A stretch of 11,426 bases of DNA from JANQIO01 sp036351375 (GTDB lineage Bacteria; Pseudomonadota; Gammaproteobacteria; Pseudomonadales; Halieaceae). Both the position numbers and the translations under genes were made by a program. Numbering within the stretch: the stretch's first letter is position 1; each line of letters begins with the position of its first letter. The notes beneath the pieces were generated by a model. That model searched no databases and was not told where the DNA came from. It was given only the letters and a program-made list of their open reading frames with translations. Positions 5,539 through 11,426 of the stretch are shown piece by piece. Location: positions 1-11,426 of the forward strand of contig JAZBOY010000002.1 of assembly GCA_036351375.1 (NCBI GenBank), written 5' to 3'.

Positions 5539-7842
5539 TTAGAAGAAGTTGTAGGTGATCTCCGCGCCGTAGCGGATACCCGGCATAACCGGTGAGAACG
5601 TGCCGCCCAGCGGGATAGCGCCCAGCAGTGCATCCGGGAGCTGGGTGTCGTTACCGAAGTTGACTTCATCCAGCAGGTTCTTGCCGTACAGTGAGAACAC
5701 CCAGTGGCCGTCATTGGAGTAGAAGTCGAGGCCTGCGTCCAGGATATCCACTTCGTCGATGAAGCCCAGGTTGTTGTCGGTGTAGGCGATATCATCGCGG
5801 TAAGACCAGGTCACCCGAGAGGTCATGTAACCCCAGCTACCCAGCTCCAGGTCGTGGGTCAGGCCCAGGCTCCAGGTCAGTTCCGGCGCACGCGGGATGT
5901 CGAGGTCCTCATCGGCACCGTCTACCACGCCGTCGCCATTCAGGTCGAAGCGCACGGTATCGTACTCGGCGTCGATGTAGCCGATGGATGCCAGCAGCAG
6001 CAGGTTCTCGGTCAGGCTGATGGTGCTATCCACTTCGATACCGGCAATCGTGGTGTCTGCGGTGTTGCGAATCAGCTGTACCAAACCGGCGGTTTCGCTC
6101 GGCAGGTTCACTTCACGCTGCTGGTCGTCGATCTCCTGGTAGAAGATCGCCGCGTTCAGGCGGCCCCAGTCATGGGTAGACTTGTAGCCGATTTCGAAGT
6201 TGTTGACTTCTTCCTCGTCAAAGGGCCCGGGCGTGTCGTTGGGATCAGCCGAGGTGTTACGCAGGTTGTAACCACCCGAGCGGTAACCCACCGTCCAGTG
6301 ACCGTAGAGTCGCGAGCGATCGTCGATGTGGTACGTGAGCCCCAGCTTGGGCGCCCAGTTGTCCCAGCTCTCGTCGTCGACAAAGTCAAAGGCACAGGCA
6401 GGGCCGTTCACGATATTGCACTCGGTAATACCGGTGCCGCCCAGCGCCGGGATCAGGGAAGTGTTCAGTGCGAGGGAGGCGATCTGCACGTCTTTCTCTT
6501 CCGAGCTGTAGTTGACGCCCGCGGTCAGGGTCCACTGTTCGCTCAGGTCATAGTCCACCTGGGCGAATACGGTGAAGGCCTCGGTATCGTGAATACCGCC
6601 GCCGTCCTGACGAACGGCCGGACCCGTATTGCCGGTCAGGACGCCGGCCAGGTTACGCCGCTCGTGGTAGTCCATATCGTTCTCGAAGTAGAAGATGCCG
6701 GCCGTGACGTTGGCCTTGTCTGCGAACAGGCCGTTGTAGCGCAGTTCGAAGCTGGTCTGCTCGGTGTCCAGGAAGGCCGGCGAGTGGAATACCCAGACTG
6801 GCTGGGCGTCGATGTCGCCATTGCTCTCAGACTCGTACTCGCGGTAGCCGAGGATGGCGGTAATGGTGCCATCACCAAAGTCCACGCCCTGGTCCAACTG
6901 GGCGATGAAGAAATTGGTTTCGGTTTCCTGGAAGCCGACCTCGTCAATTGACAGGTCGAAATCGTCGCGATCATTGTTGATCGGCGTGCCGGGTACCCCG
7001 GAACCATTAGTGTGGGACTGGCCCGCGGGGCCGTCGCCATCAGTGTCCAGGTATTCGTAGGTAAACGTGAAGTCGGTGCGGTCGGCAGGAGACCAGGTCA
7101 CGGTGGCGCGCGCCATCTGCTGCTCGATACCCAGCACGTCGTCGCCGGTGAAGTTGTTTTCCAGCTGGCCGTCGTCGTCGTTGTAATACAGCACCAGGCG
7201 TGCGCCGAGGGTGTCGGTCACCGGGCCGCCAATGCCGCCCATCACGTAGGTGTTGACGCCGCCGATGTCGCCGGTTTCTACCGCTGTGCGGAAGTTGGCT
7301 TCGAACTCGTCACCGGGCTTCTTGGTATTGAGCAGTACCGCGCCGCCAGTTACGTTACGACCGAAGAGCGTACCCTGGGGGCCGCGCAGCACTTCGATAC
7401 TTTCCAGGTCGAAGGTGTCGAAAATCACGCCGCTGTTGGTGCCGAGGTAGACGCCATTGACGAACACGCCGACGGTCGGGTCGATCGACGGGATAGAGCT
7501 GTTGACGCCCAGGCCGCGGATGGAGAAGTTGGCGGTGCCGCGCGCGGTACCGACATCTTCCAGCGTCACGTTGGGCATACCAACGGTCAGGTCATTGAGA
7601 TCGCGCACTTTCAGAGCATTGATCTGGTCTGAATTGAAGGCGGTTACCGACAGGGGGACTTCCTGCGCGCCTTCTTCGCGCTTACGCGCGGTAACAACTA
7701 CTTCTTCCAGCAGGGCAGCGGAGCCGCCGCGGCGCTGGGGTTCCTGGGCCAGGGTAGGTGCACTCAACAGCGCGCCTCCGGCCAGGGCTACAGCGATGGC
7801 AAGCGGGCGCATCGCATTGGGGGTATTTTTGTATTTTGACAT
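5539..7842 (-). CDS. TonB-dependent outer-membrane receptor
   Basis: 767 residues. Residues 1-32 are a signal peptide (hydrophobic core LAIAVALAGGALL, cleavage likely after PTLA). A TonB box follows (EEVVVTARK, ~46-54). The plug domain (~58-175) includes FSIRGLGVN, VGVFVNGVYLG and VLRGPQGTLFGRN. The remaining ~590 residues form the 22-strand barrel, ending in the outer-membrane signature GAEITYNFF with a C-terminal Phe. Cys475 and Cys483 could form a disulfide in an external loop. An EF-hand-like loop occurs at 633-644. This style of receptor imports siderophores, haem, vitamin B12, or plant- or algal-derived compounds; the substrate cannot be read from sequence. No FecR/sigma pair, ABC transporter or TonB gene lies nearby. 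AGGA at 7850-7853 lies 7 nt from the ATG and supports the start. Confidence 0.97.
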   Translation of the reverse strand: MSKYKNTPNAMRPLAIAVALAGGALLSAPTLAQEPQRRGGSAALLEEVVVTARKREEGAQEVPLSVTAFNSDQINALKVRDLNDLTVGMPNVTLEDVGTARGTANFSIRGLGVNSSIPSIDPTVGVFVNGVYLGTNSGVIFDTFDLESIEVLRGPQGTLFGRNVTGGAVLLNTKKPGDEFEANFRTAVETGDIGGVNTYVMGGIGGPVTDTLGARLVLYYNDDDGQLENNFTGDDVLGIEQQMARATVTWSPADRTDFTFTYEYLDTDGDGPAGQSHTNGSGVPGTPINNDRDDFDLSIDEVGFQETETNFFIAQLDQGVDFGDGTITAILGYREYESESNGDIDAQPVWVFHSPAFLDTEQTSFELRYNGLFADKANVTAGIFYFENDMDYHERRNLAGVLTGNTGPAVRQDGGGIHDTEAFTVFAQVDYDLSEQWTLTAGVNYSSEEKDVQIASLALNTSLIPALGGTGITECNIVNGPACAFDFVDDESWDNWAPKLGLTYHIDDRSRLYGHWTVGYRSGGYNLRNTSADPNDTPGPFDEEEVNNFEIGYKSTHDWGRLNAAIFYQEIDDQQREVNLPSETAGLVQLIRNTADTTIAGIEVDSTISLTENLLLLASIGYIDAEYDTVRFDLNGDGVVDGADEDLDIPRAPELTWSLGLTHDLELGSWGYMTSRVTWSYRDDIAYTDNNLGFIDEVDILDAGLDFYSNDGHWVFSLYGKNLLDEVNFGNDTQLPDALLGAIPLGGTFSPVMPGIRYGAEITYNFF
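5911..5946 (-). other. EF-hand/dockerin-like calcium-binding loop inside the TonB receptor barrel
   Basis: Residues 633-644 read DLNGDGVVDGAD. Asp or Asn sits at loop positions 1, 3, 5 and 9, Gly at 6, a hydrophobic residue at 8 and Asp at 12, which is the canonical Ca2+-coordinating spacing. It sits between two predicted C-terminal barrel strands (FDL... and PRAPELTWSLGLTHDL), so it probably lies in an exposed loop. Calcium binding is inferred from the motif. Confidence 0.6.
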
Positions 7843-7899
7843 GTCTAGGTCCTACCGTGAGTGACAAGGGTGTTTAAGTTATTGTTGCAGCTTGTTTTT

Positions 7900-7930
7900 A
7901 TTAGAAGTTACGAGGGTCGAGAATAGCCAA
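7900..7930 (-). promoter_or_regulatory. Candidate promoter for the TonB receptor
   Basis: On the minus strand TTGGCT (plus 7925-7930) and TCTAAT (plus 7900-7905) are separated by 19 bp, longer than ideal. The surrounding ~100 bp is markedly AT-rich compared with the rest of the window. Transcription from here would give a leader of roughly 50 nt. Prediction only. Confidence 0.3.
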
Positions 7931-7939
7931 TTTCCGGCC

Positions 7940-7954
7940 GTAATAAGTGGTAAT
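7940..7954. promoter_or_regulatory. Possible operator: GTAAT direct repeat, one helical turn apart
   Basis: GTAAT occurs at 7940-7944 and 7950-7954, 10 bp apart, just upstream of the predicted receptor promoter. Spacing by one DNA turn suits an activator binding as a dimer to direct repeats. No regulator can be assigned. Confidence 0.2.
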
Positions 7955-7992
7955 TTTTTACAGCAAATTCATTGAGGGATTCCCGACAACGA

Positions 7993-8020
7993 GCGTGCCC
8001 GCGCAGTATTGCCGGCACGC
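7993..8020. repeat. Perfect 7-bp inverted repeat in the divergent intergenic region
   Basis: GCGTGCC at 7993-7999 and GGCACGC at 8014-8020 are exact reverse complements with a 14-bp spacer. The element lies between the receptor gene and the small gene starting at 8087. There is no T-tract, so it is unlikely to be a terminator; it could be an operator or a stem-loop. Confidence 0.45.
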
Positions 8021-8086
8021 CCCCCATTTATCGCGCGCAATTATAACCATGACGCGGAAAAAATCAGAACAGTACGAGGAAGCGAT

Positions 8087-8443
8087 ATGAACAAGCGGCA
8101 AGACGAGGAGCCCAGGCCCTTATCGACCGGCAGGGCACTGCGCCACCTGCTGGTCTTCCAGCTCAAGCTGGCGCTGGACGCACTGCGAGACCTCGCTCTC
8201 AGTCCCCTCAGCATCGGCGTGTTCGTGCTGGACGCGATTCGCCAACCCGCCCTCGATGACAGCCTCTACGTGAAGTTGATGAAGCTGGGGCGGCGTTCCG
8301 ATCGCTTGATCAACCTGTTCGATGAATACAGCGACGTCGGCCATTACACGGTCGATCACGCCGTCACCGAAGTTGAACAGGCGCTGGCAGCCCGCCGGGC
8401 GGAGAGTGCGGGCGCTAGCGAGCGTGCAGCCGAAAAAGACTGA
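8087..8443 (+). CDS. Small uncharacterised protein, 118 aa
   Basis: 118 residues from ATG 8087. The start is supported by GAGGA at 8076-8080, 6 nt upstream, although the frame stays open to about 8009. There is no signal peptide. Residues ~17-52 (LRHLLVFQLKLALDALRDLA, then LSPLSIGVFVLDAIRQP) are helical and amphipathic to hydrophobic, so the protein may sit at the membrane or self-associate. Residues 58-80 (LYVKLMKLGRRSDRLINLFD) are a basic amphipathic helix, and the C-terminal ~25 residues are charged and Ala-rich. I know similar unnamed proteins only as conserved hypotheticals and assign no function. It is preceded by its own intergenic region, and its 3' end overlaps that of the minus-strand protease by 29 bp. 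Confidence 0.8.
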   Translation: MNKRQDEEPRPLSTGRALRHLLVFQLKLALDALRDLALSPLSIGVFVLDAIRQPALDDSLYVKLMKLGRRSDRLINLFDEYSDVGHYTVDHAVTEVEQALAARRAESAGASERAAEKD

Positions 8444-9137
8444 AAAAGCGTGTGCCGGTGTTGAACGGTGCAAAGTAGGTACGCTGCTCCCCGTCACCGA
8501 CGGAAATGACTCCCACGACCTGCCCATCCACCAGTACCGGCCCGCCGGAGGCGCCCTTGTAGGTCACGCAATCCATGCCCACACGTGTTGGCTTGGGATC
8601 GCTGACCCTGCAGTCGGATTGCCAGGTCAGATGCTGGCCCCCGTCACCCAGCCCGCTGTCGCGGGCATAGCCGGCGATCAACATGCCGGCATCTACCGGC
8701 ACGCCCTGGGCAGCTACGGGGAGGGGGGCTACCTGCCGGATCGGCCTGGCCAGCCGCATCAGGGCCCAGTCGGCTTCCATCCCACCACCATCGGCCAGCC
8801 GGGTGGCGGCAACGCTGGTTTCGCCCATCACCGCCGGCAGGCTGAACTGCGGATCGCGGCTGAGGTCGTTGTAATACTCCAGGCAGTGCCAGGCGGTAAC
8901 AATGGTGCTGGGCGCCACCAGGCTGGCGGTGCAGTTTTCCTCGCGACTGCGGCGACGCCCGTCAACGCGGTCGTGGCCGGGCACGGTGAGTTTGCCAACG
9001 GCCAGCAGTAGCTGTGGCGAGCCGGCATCGAAGACCGCGCGCTCCTCTGCCAGGCACTGGACCACCAGCAGGCAACTCAGTGTCAGCCACGCGAGAAGAG
9101 CAGTGAAAGATTTAGATAGATTAGGTGTCGCCATCAT
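8415..9137 (-). CDS. Secreted trypsin-like serine protease (S1 family)
   Basis: 240 residues from ATG 9137. Residues 1-30 are a signal peptide (FTALLAWLTLSCLLVVQ, cleavage probably after CLA), so the enzyme is exported to the periplasm or beyond. The catalytic triad is visible: His84 in TAWHC, Asp123 in EADWALMRL and Ser197 in GASGGP. Cys69 and Cys85 bracket the His loop, and Cys176 and Cys190 bracket the specificity loop, giving two likely disulfides. The usual GDSGGP is GASGGP and TAAHC is TAWHC. Both are seen in divergent bacterial S1 members, and loss of the Asp implies no classical zymogen activation. No PDZ or C-terminal anchor follows. The frame extends upstream to a TTG at 9200, but the hydrophobic leader fits a start at 9137 (or 9134, also ATG). 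The substrate is unknown. Confidence 0.93.
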   Translation of the reverse strand: MMATPNLSKSFTALLAWLTLSCLLVVQCLAEERAVFDAGSPQLLLAVGKLTVPGHDRVDGRRRSREENCTASLVAPSTIVTAWHCLEYYNDLSRDPQFSLPAVMGETSVAATRLADGGGMEADWALMRLARPIRQVAPLPVAAQGVPVDAGMLIAGYARDSGLGDGGQHLTWQSDCRVSDPKPTRVGMDCVTYKGASGGPVLVDGQVVGVISVGDGEQRTYFAPFNTGTRFFSLFRLHAR

Positions 9138-9147
9138 GATGGCCCGG

Positions 9148-9153
9148 AGTATA
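9148..9153 (-). promoter_or_regulatory. Candidate -10 for the protease gene, near-leaderless
   Basis: TATACT on the minus strand, identical to the hexamer in front of the modular protein gene, ends 10 bp before ATG 9137. Transcription would leave only about 3-4 nt of leader. No clear -35 and no strong Shine-Dalgarno are seen. Confidence 0.35.
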
Positions 9154-9179
9154 CATGGCCTGAACGGGGGTGCGGCGGC

Positions 9180-9200
9180 TTGCATTCCAGATGGTTGCAA
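9180..9200. promoter_or_regulatory. Candidate MarR operator between protease and marR-type gene
   Basis: TTGCA at 9180-9184 and TGCAA at 9196-9200 form a 21-bp inverted repeat with an 11-bp spacer. It lies in the 99-bp divergent region. MarR regulators commonly autoregulate by binding inverted repeats of this kind in such a place; that this site is bound is inference. Confidence 0.4.
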
Positions 9201-9212
9201 ATGAAACTATAG

Positions 9213-9226
9213 CCTGGCTTCCAGGA
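9213..9226 (+). promoter_or_regulatory. Hairpin that could mask the ribosome-binding site of the MarR gene
   Basis: CCTGG-CTT-CCAGG (9213-9225) is a perfect 5-bp hairpin. Its right arm holds most of the only Shine-Dalgarno-like AGGA (9223-9226) before the TTG start at 9237. In the mRNA this could lower translation of the regulator. Confidence 0.35.
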
Positions 9227-9236
9227 CTTCAACCTC

Positions 9237-9728
9237 TTGATTGTGAAGGCACAACATTCTGCAGATGGCGGGCAAGACGCCATCGACCTCGAGCACTTCC
9301 TGCCTTACCGCCTGTCTCGCTTGACCAATACGGTAAGCAACGCCATCGCCGCGCTGTATCGCGACCGCTTTGGCCTGAGCATCCCGGACTGGCGGGTGCT
9401 GGCGGTGTTGGCTCGCTTTCCCGGCAGCTCCGCGCAGGACCTGGTGAGCCGCACCCGCATGGACAAGGTGGCGGTCAGCCGCAGTGTCGCGCGGCTGGTG
9501 GAGCGAGGCATGGTGAATCGGGCAACCGACGAAAAGGACCGGCGGCTGAGCCGGCTGGCACTCAGCGCGGAAGGGCGTTCCGTGTACGCGCGCATCGTGC
9601 CGATGGCCCGCGACTGTGAGGCGGCGTTGCTGGCGAACCTGGAGCCGCAACAGCGGGAAGCCCTGGACCGGCTGCTGATACTGCTGCAGGCGGCGGCGGA
9701 TGAGCTGGACGGGACTAATGAAAAGTAG
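9237..9728 (+). CDS. MarR-family transcriptional regulator
   Basis: 163 residues. The winged helix-turn-helix fold spans ~45-120: DWRVLAVLARFPGSSAQDLV, the recognition helix KVAVSRSVARLVERG, and the wing DEKDRRLSRLALSAEGR, whose DxR signature is diagnostic of MarR. Helices at ~18-45 and ~120-158 form the dimer interface. The family mostly represses neighbouring genes and releases DNA on binding phenolic or other small ligands, or on oxidation (one Cys here, 127). The start is TTG 9237, or GTG 9243; an in-frame TAG at 9210-9212 rules out anything further upstream. Likely targets are itself, the divergent protease, and the aminotransferase 109 bp downstream. Confidence 0.93.
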   Translation: MIVKAQHSADGGQDAIDLEHFLPYRLSRLTNTVSNAIAALYRDRFGLSIPDWRVLAVLARFPGSSAQDLVSRTRMDKVAVSRSVARLVERGMVNRATDEKDRRLSRLALSAEGRSVYARIVPMARDCEAALLANLEPQQREALDRLLILLQAAADELDGTNEK

Positions 9729-9813
9729 GGATTGTCGAACGGGCGCCTTTAGCTTCAGCATCCACACTAGTTAAAACACCTGCAACAAAAATCGCGGATC
9801 GCACAAGCAGTGA

Positions 9814-9823
9814 TCACGCGTGA
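9814..9823. promoter_or_regulatory. Perfect 10-bp palindrome just before the aminotransferase gene
   Basis: TCACGCGTGA equals its own reverse complement and overlaps a second palindrome, GTGATCAC (9810-9817). It lies 14 bp before ATG 9838, next to the GGGGA ribosome-binding site. A repressor bound here would block transcription into the gene; which protein binds is unknown. Confidence 0.35.
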
Positions 9824-9837
9824 CGGGGACCAACAAC

Positions 9838-11187
9838 ATGAGCCATGTGATCTATCCCACCACCAACCTCAAGGCCACAGAGCAACTGGTCATCGAACGG
9901 GGCGAGGGGGTGTATGTCTACGACAATGGCGGCAAGCAGTATCTCGAGGGGATGGCCGGCCTGTGGTGTACCGCGCTGGGCTATGGCAATGAGGAGGTGG
10001 TCGAGACCGCCGCGCAGCAGATGCGCACCCTGGCCTACAGCCATATGTTCGGCGGCAAGACCCACCCTGCGGCCATGGAGCTGGCCGACAAGCTGTCGGC
10101 GATGGTGCCGATTGCCAATGCCCAGGTGTTCTTCGGGAACTCCGGTTCTGACGCCAACGACAGCCTGGTCAAGCTGCTGCGCTACTACAACAACGCCATC
10201 GGTCGCCCCGAGCGCTACAAGATCATCGCCCGCGAGCGCGGCTATCATGGCGTTACCGTGGCCGCTGCCTGTCTCACCGGGTTGCCCGCCAACCACACCC
10301 ATTTCAGCCTGCCCTTCGAAGCCCTGGGCGTGCTGCGCACCGGTGCCCCGCATTTCTATCGCGACGGCCTGCCGGGCGAGAGTGAAGCCGATTTCGCGAC
10401 CCGTCGCGCCGAGGAGCTCGAGGCGTTAATCCTGGCAGAGGGGCCCGAGACCATAGCGGCCTTCATTGCCGAGCCCATCAATGGCGCCGGCGGGGTGGTG
10501 GTGCCACCGGAGGGTTACTTCGAGAAGATCCAGGCGGTGCTGGCGAAGTACGACATCCTGATGTGGGACGACGAGGTCATCTGCGGCTTTGGTCGCACCG
10601 GGGCGCCGTTCGGCGCTGACAGCCTCAATATAAAGCCGCAGTTGATGACGCTCGCCAAGGCGCTGTCGTCAGCATATATGCCGGTGAGCGCCGCGGTGGT
10701 CAGTGGCGACTTCTACGATGCCCTGGTCGAACCCAGTGCCCAGGTTGGGGTATTCGGCCACGGCTATACCTACAGCGGCCACCCGGTAGCCTGCGCGGTG
10801 GCCTCCAAAGTCATTGATATCTACCAGCGCGAGCGGCTGTTCGAGCATGCCGCCGAGGTGGGTGGCTACCTGCAGGAACAGCTGCGCCGGTTTGCCGATC
10901 ACCCGCTGGTGGGTGAGGTGCGCGGCATGGGCATGATCGCCGCCCTGGAACTGGTCGCCAATCGCGACACCCGCAAGCCTTTTGACGGCAATGCGGTCGG
11001 CGGCTTCTGCCAGCAGCGCTGCCAGGACAACGGCCTGCTGGTGCGGGCCATGTCGGGCAATGCTATTGCCCTGTGCCCGCCGCTGATCCTCAGCCGCGAG
11101 CAGGTCGACGAGCTGGTGGACAAGCTGGGCCGGGCACTGGATGCCACCCTGGACCACGTCAAGGCGGAGCAGCTGCTGGTCGCCTAG
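9838..11187 (+). CDS. Class III (omega) aminotransferase, PLP-dependent
   Basis: 449 residues. Transfers an amino group from an amine or omega-amino acid to an oxo-acid such as pyruvate, in the cytosol. Visible PLP features are NSGSDAND (101-108) for phosphate binding, ERGYHGVT (133-140), DDEVICGFGRTG (244-255) with Asp245 contacting the pyridine nitrogen, and the Schiff-base Lys274 in TLAKALSSAY. Trp43 in MAGLWCTALGYG and TYSGHPVACA (311-320) match the pyruvate-using omega-transaminases I know, such as that of Ochrobactrum anthropi. The substrate (putrescine, beta-alanine, another amine) cannot be told. The family more often has GSEAND; the Asp variant is conservative. The start ATG 9838 has GGGGA at 9825-9829; a GTG at 9820 is in frame but falls inside the palindrome. 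The MarR gene upstream is the obvious candidate regulator. Confidence 0.93.
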   Translation: MSHVIYPTTNLKATEQLVIERGEGVYVYDNGGKQYLEGMAGLWCTALGYGNEEVVETAAQQMRTLAYSHMFGGKTHPAAMELADKLSAMVPIANAQVFFGNSGSDANDSLVKLLRYYNNAIGRPERYKIIARERGYHGVTVAAACLTGLPANHTHFSLPFEALGVLRTGAPHFYRDGLPGESEADFATRRAEELEALILAEGPETIAAFIAEPINGAGGVVVPPEGYFEKIQAVLAKYDILMWDDEVICGFGRTGAPFGADSLNIKPQLMTLAKALSSAYMPVSAAVVSGDFYDALVEPSAQVGVFGHGYTYSGHPVACAVASKVIDIYQRERLFEHAAEVGGYLQEQLRRFADHPLVGEVRGMGMIAALELVANRDTRKPFDGNAVGGFCQQRCQDNGLLVRAMSGNAIALCPPLILSREQVDELVDKLGRALDATLDHVKAEQLLVA

Positions 11188-11227
11188 TGCGCCGGAACTT
11201 GGTATCCATGGCTGGCAGGATGCTCCT

Positions 11228-11266
11228 AGGGGCCTGCACTCACGCCTGGTAAGAGTGAGTCCCCTT
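11228..11266 (+). terminator. Possible weak terminator or stem-loop after the aminotransferase gene
   Basis: AGGGG, a 5-nt bulge, then ACTCAC pairs with GTGAGT and CCCCT across an 11-nt loop, giving an 11-bp interrupted stem. It is followed by TTCAGT and not by a run of T, so intrinsic termination would be poor. It sits 40 bp past the stop at 11187. Confidence 0.35.
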
Positions 11267-11282
11267 CAGTAAACACCCGTGG

Positions 11283-11310
11283 CTTGGGGGCGCCCGGCAA
11301 ATGCTATACA
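11283..11310 (+). promoter_or_regulatory. Candidate promoter for the DUF819 gene
   Basis: TATACA at 11305-11310 is preceded by TGC, an extended -10, with CTTGGG at 11283-11288 as a weak -35 at 16-bp spacing. It lies 26 bp before the ATG at 11337. Confidence 0.4.
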
Positions 11311-11336
11311 GTGGCGGCTTTTTGCCGGAGCCCTGC

Positions 11337-11426
11337 ATGTCGCTGATTCCCGCTGATAACCACATGGCCGTGATGGCGGCGCTGTTTGCCATCGCCGGCA
11401 TCGGCTTTCTCGCGGAGCGCACTCGC
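11337..11426 (+). CDS. N-terminus of a DUF819-family membrane protein (3' truncated by the window)
   Basis: Only the first 30 codons are present. The protein begins MSLIPADNHMAVMAALFAIA and continues GIGFLAERTR. The 'IPADxxxAxxA...G(F/I)xLERTR' opening, with a first membrane helix at about residues 10-25, is what I know from DUF819 (YjcL-like) multi-pass inner-membrane proteins, whose function is unsettled. The start has GGAG at 11327-11330, spaced 6 nt. The family call rests on a short stretch and is tentative. Confidence 0.6.
   Translation, partial: MSLIPADNHMAVMAALFAIAGIGFLAERTR

Noticed and set aside
5704..6951. Plus-strand open frame of 415 codons opposite the TonB receptor
   Set aside because: The length comes from high GC and codon bias on the other strand. 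The translation has no domain, and the minus-strand receptor is certain.
7010..7047. Second EF-hand-like site in the TonB receptor (DTDGDG, residues 266-271)
   Set aside because: Position 12 of the loop is His and position 8 is Ala, so the loop is not canonical; it is just an acidic turn.
9049..9137. Lipoprotein signal in the protease leader (VVQC)
   Set aside because: The residues before Cys28 do not fit the L-[AS]-[GA]-C lipobox; an ordinary signal peptidase site after CLA fits better.

Overview
The window looks like the chromosome of a GC-rich Gammaproteobacterium. The mix of families (Arabinose_bd-type AraC regulator, BolA, TrhO, a large TonB-dependent receptor, DUF819 membrane protein) would suit a marine group such as Halieaceae/Cellvibrionales, but that placement is an inference from gene style, not a database match. 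I see no tRNA, rRNA, CRISPR array, insertion sequence or phage gene.

Layout. (1) Bases 1-336 hold the 3' end of an unrecognised plus-strand gene. Only 4 bp separate it from a convergent minus-strand gene (341-1243) encoding a modular protein: an N-terminal domain that resembles the L7/L12 C-terminal domain, an Ala/Pro/Glu-rich linker, and a tail built from repeated short motifs. (2) Divergent from it, a very tight plus-strand run (1342-5352) encodes an AraC-family regulator, BolA, the tRNA uridine hydroxylase TrhO and an AruI-like thiamine-diphosphate decarboxylase. Junctions are a 4-bp ATGA overlap, 2 bp and 2 bp, so this is almost certainly one operon. It ends at a strong bidirectional Rho-independent terminator (5486-5518), shared with the convergent TonB-dependent receptor gene (5539-7842, minus).

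(3) A 244-bp AT-rich divergent region carries the receptor promoter and a candidate operator. It is followed by a small uncharacterised 118-aa gene (8087-8443), whose 3' end overlaps by 29 bp the 3' end of a secreted trypsin-like protease gene (8415-9137, minus). (4) Divergent from the protease is a MarR-family regulator (9237-9728), followed by a class III omega-aminotransferase (9838-11187) and the first 30 codons of a DUF819 membrane protein (from 11337).

How they might work together. The chemistry hints at catabolism of amino acids or amines: a 2-oxo-acid decarboxylase behind an AraC regulator, and an omega-transaminase behind a MarR regulator. The two clusters are separated by unrelated genes and no class I/II arginine transaminase is visible, so a single pathway is not shown. 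The least-described items are the modular repeat protein at 341-1243, the AraC/BolA/TrhO/decarboxylase operon, and a possible SD-masking hairpin and operator in front of the MarR gene.
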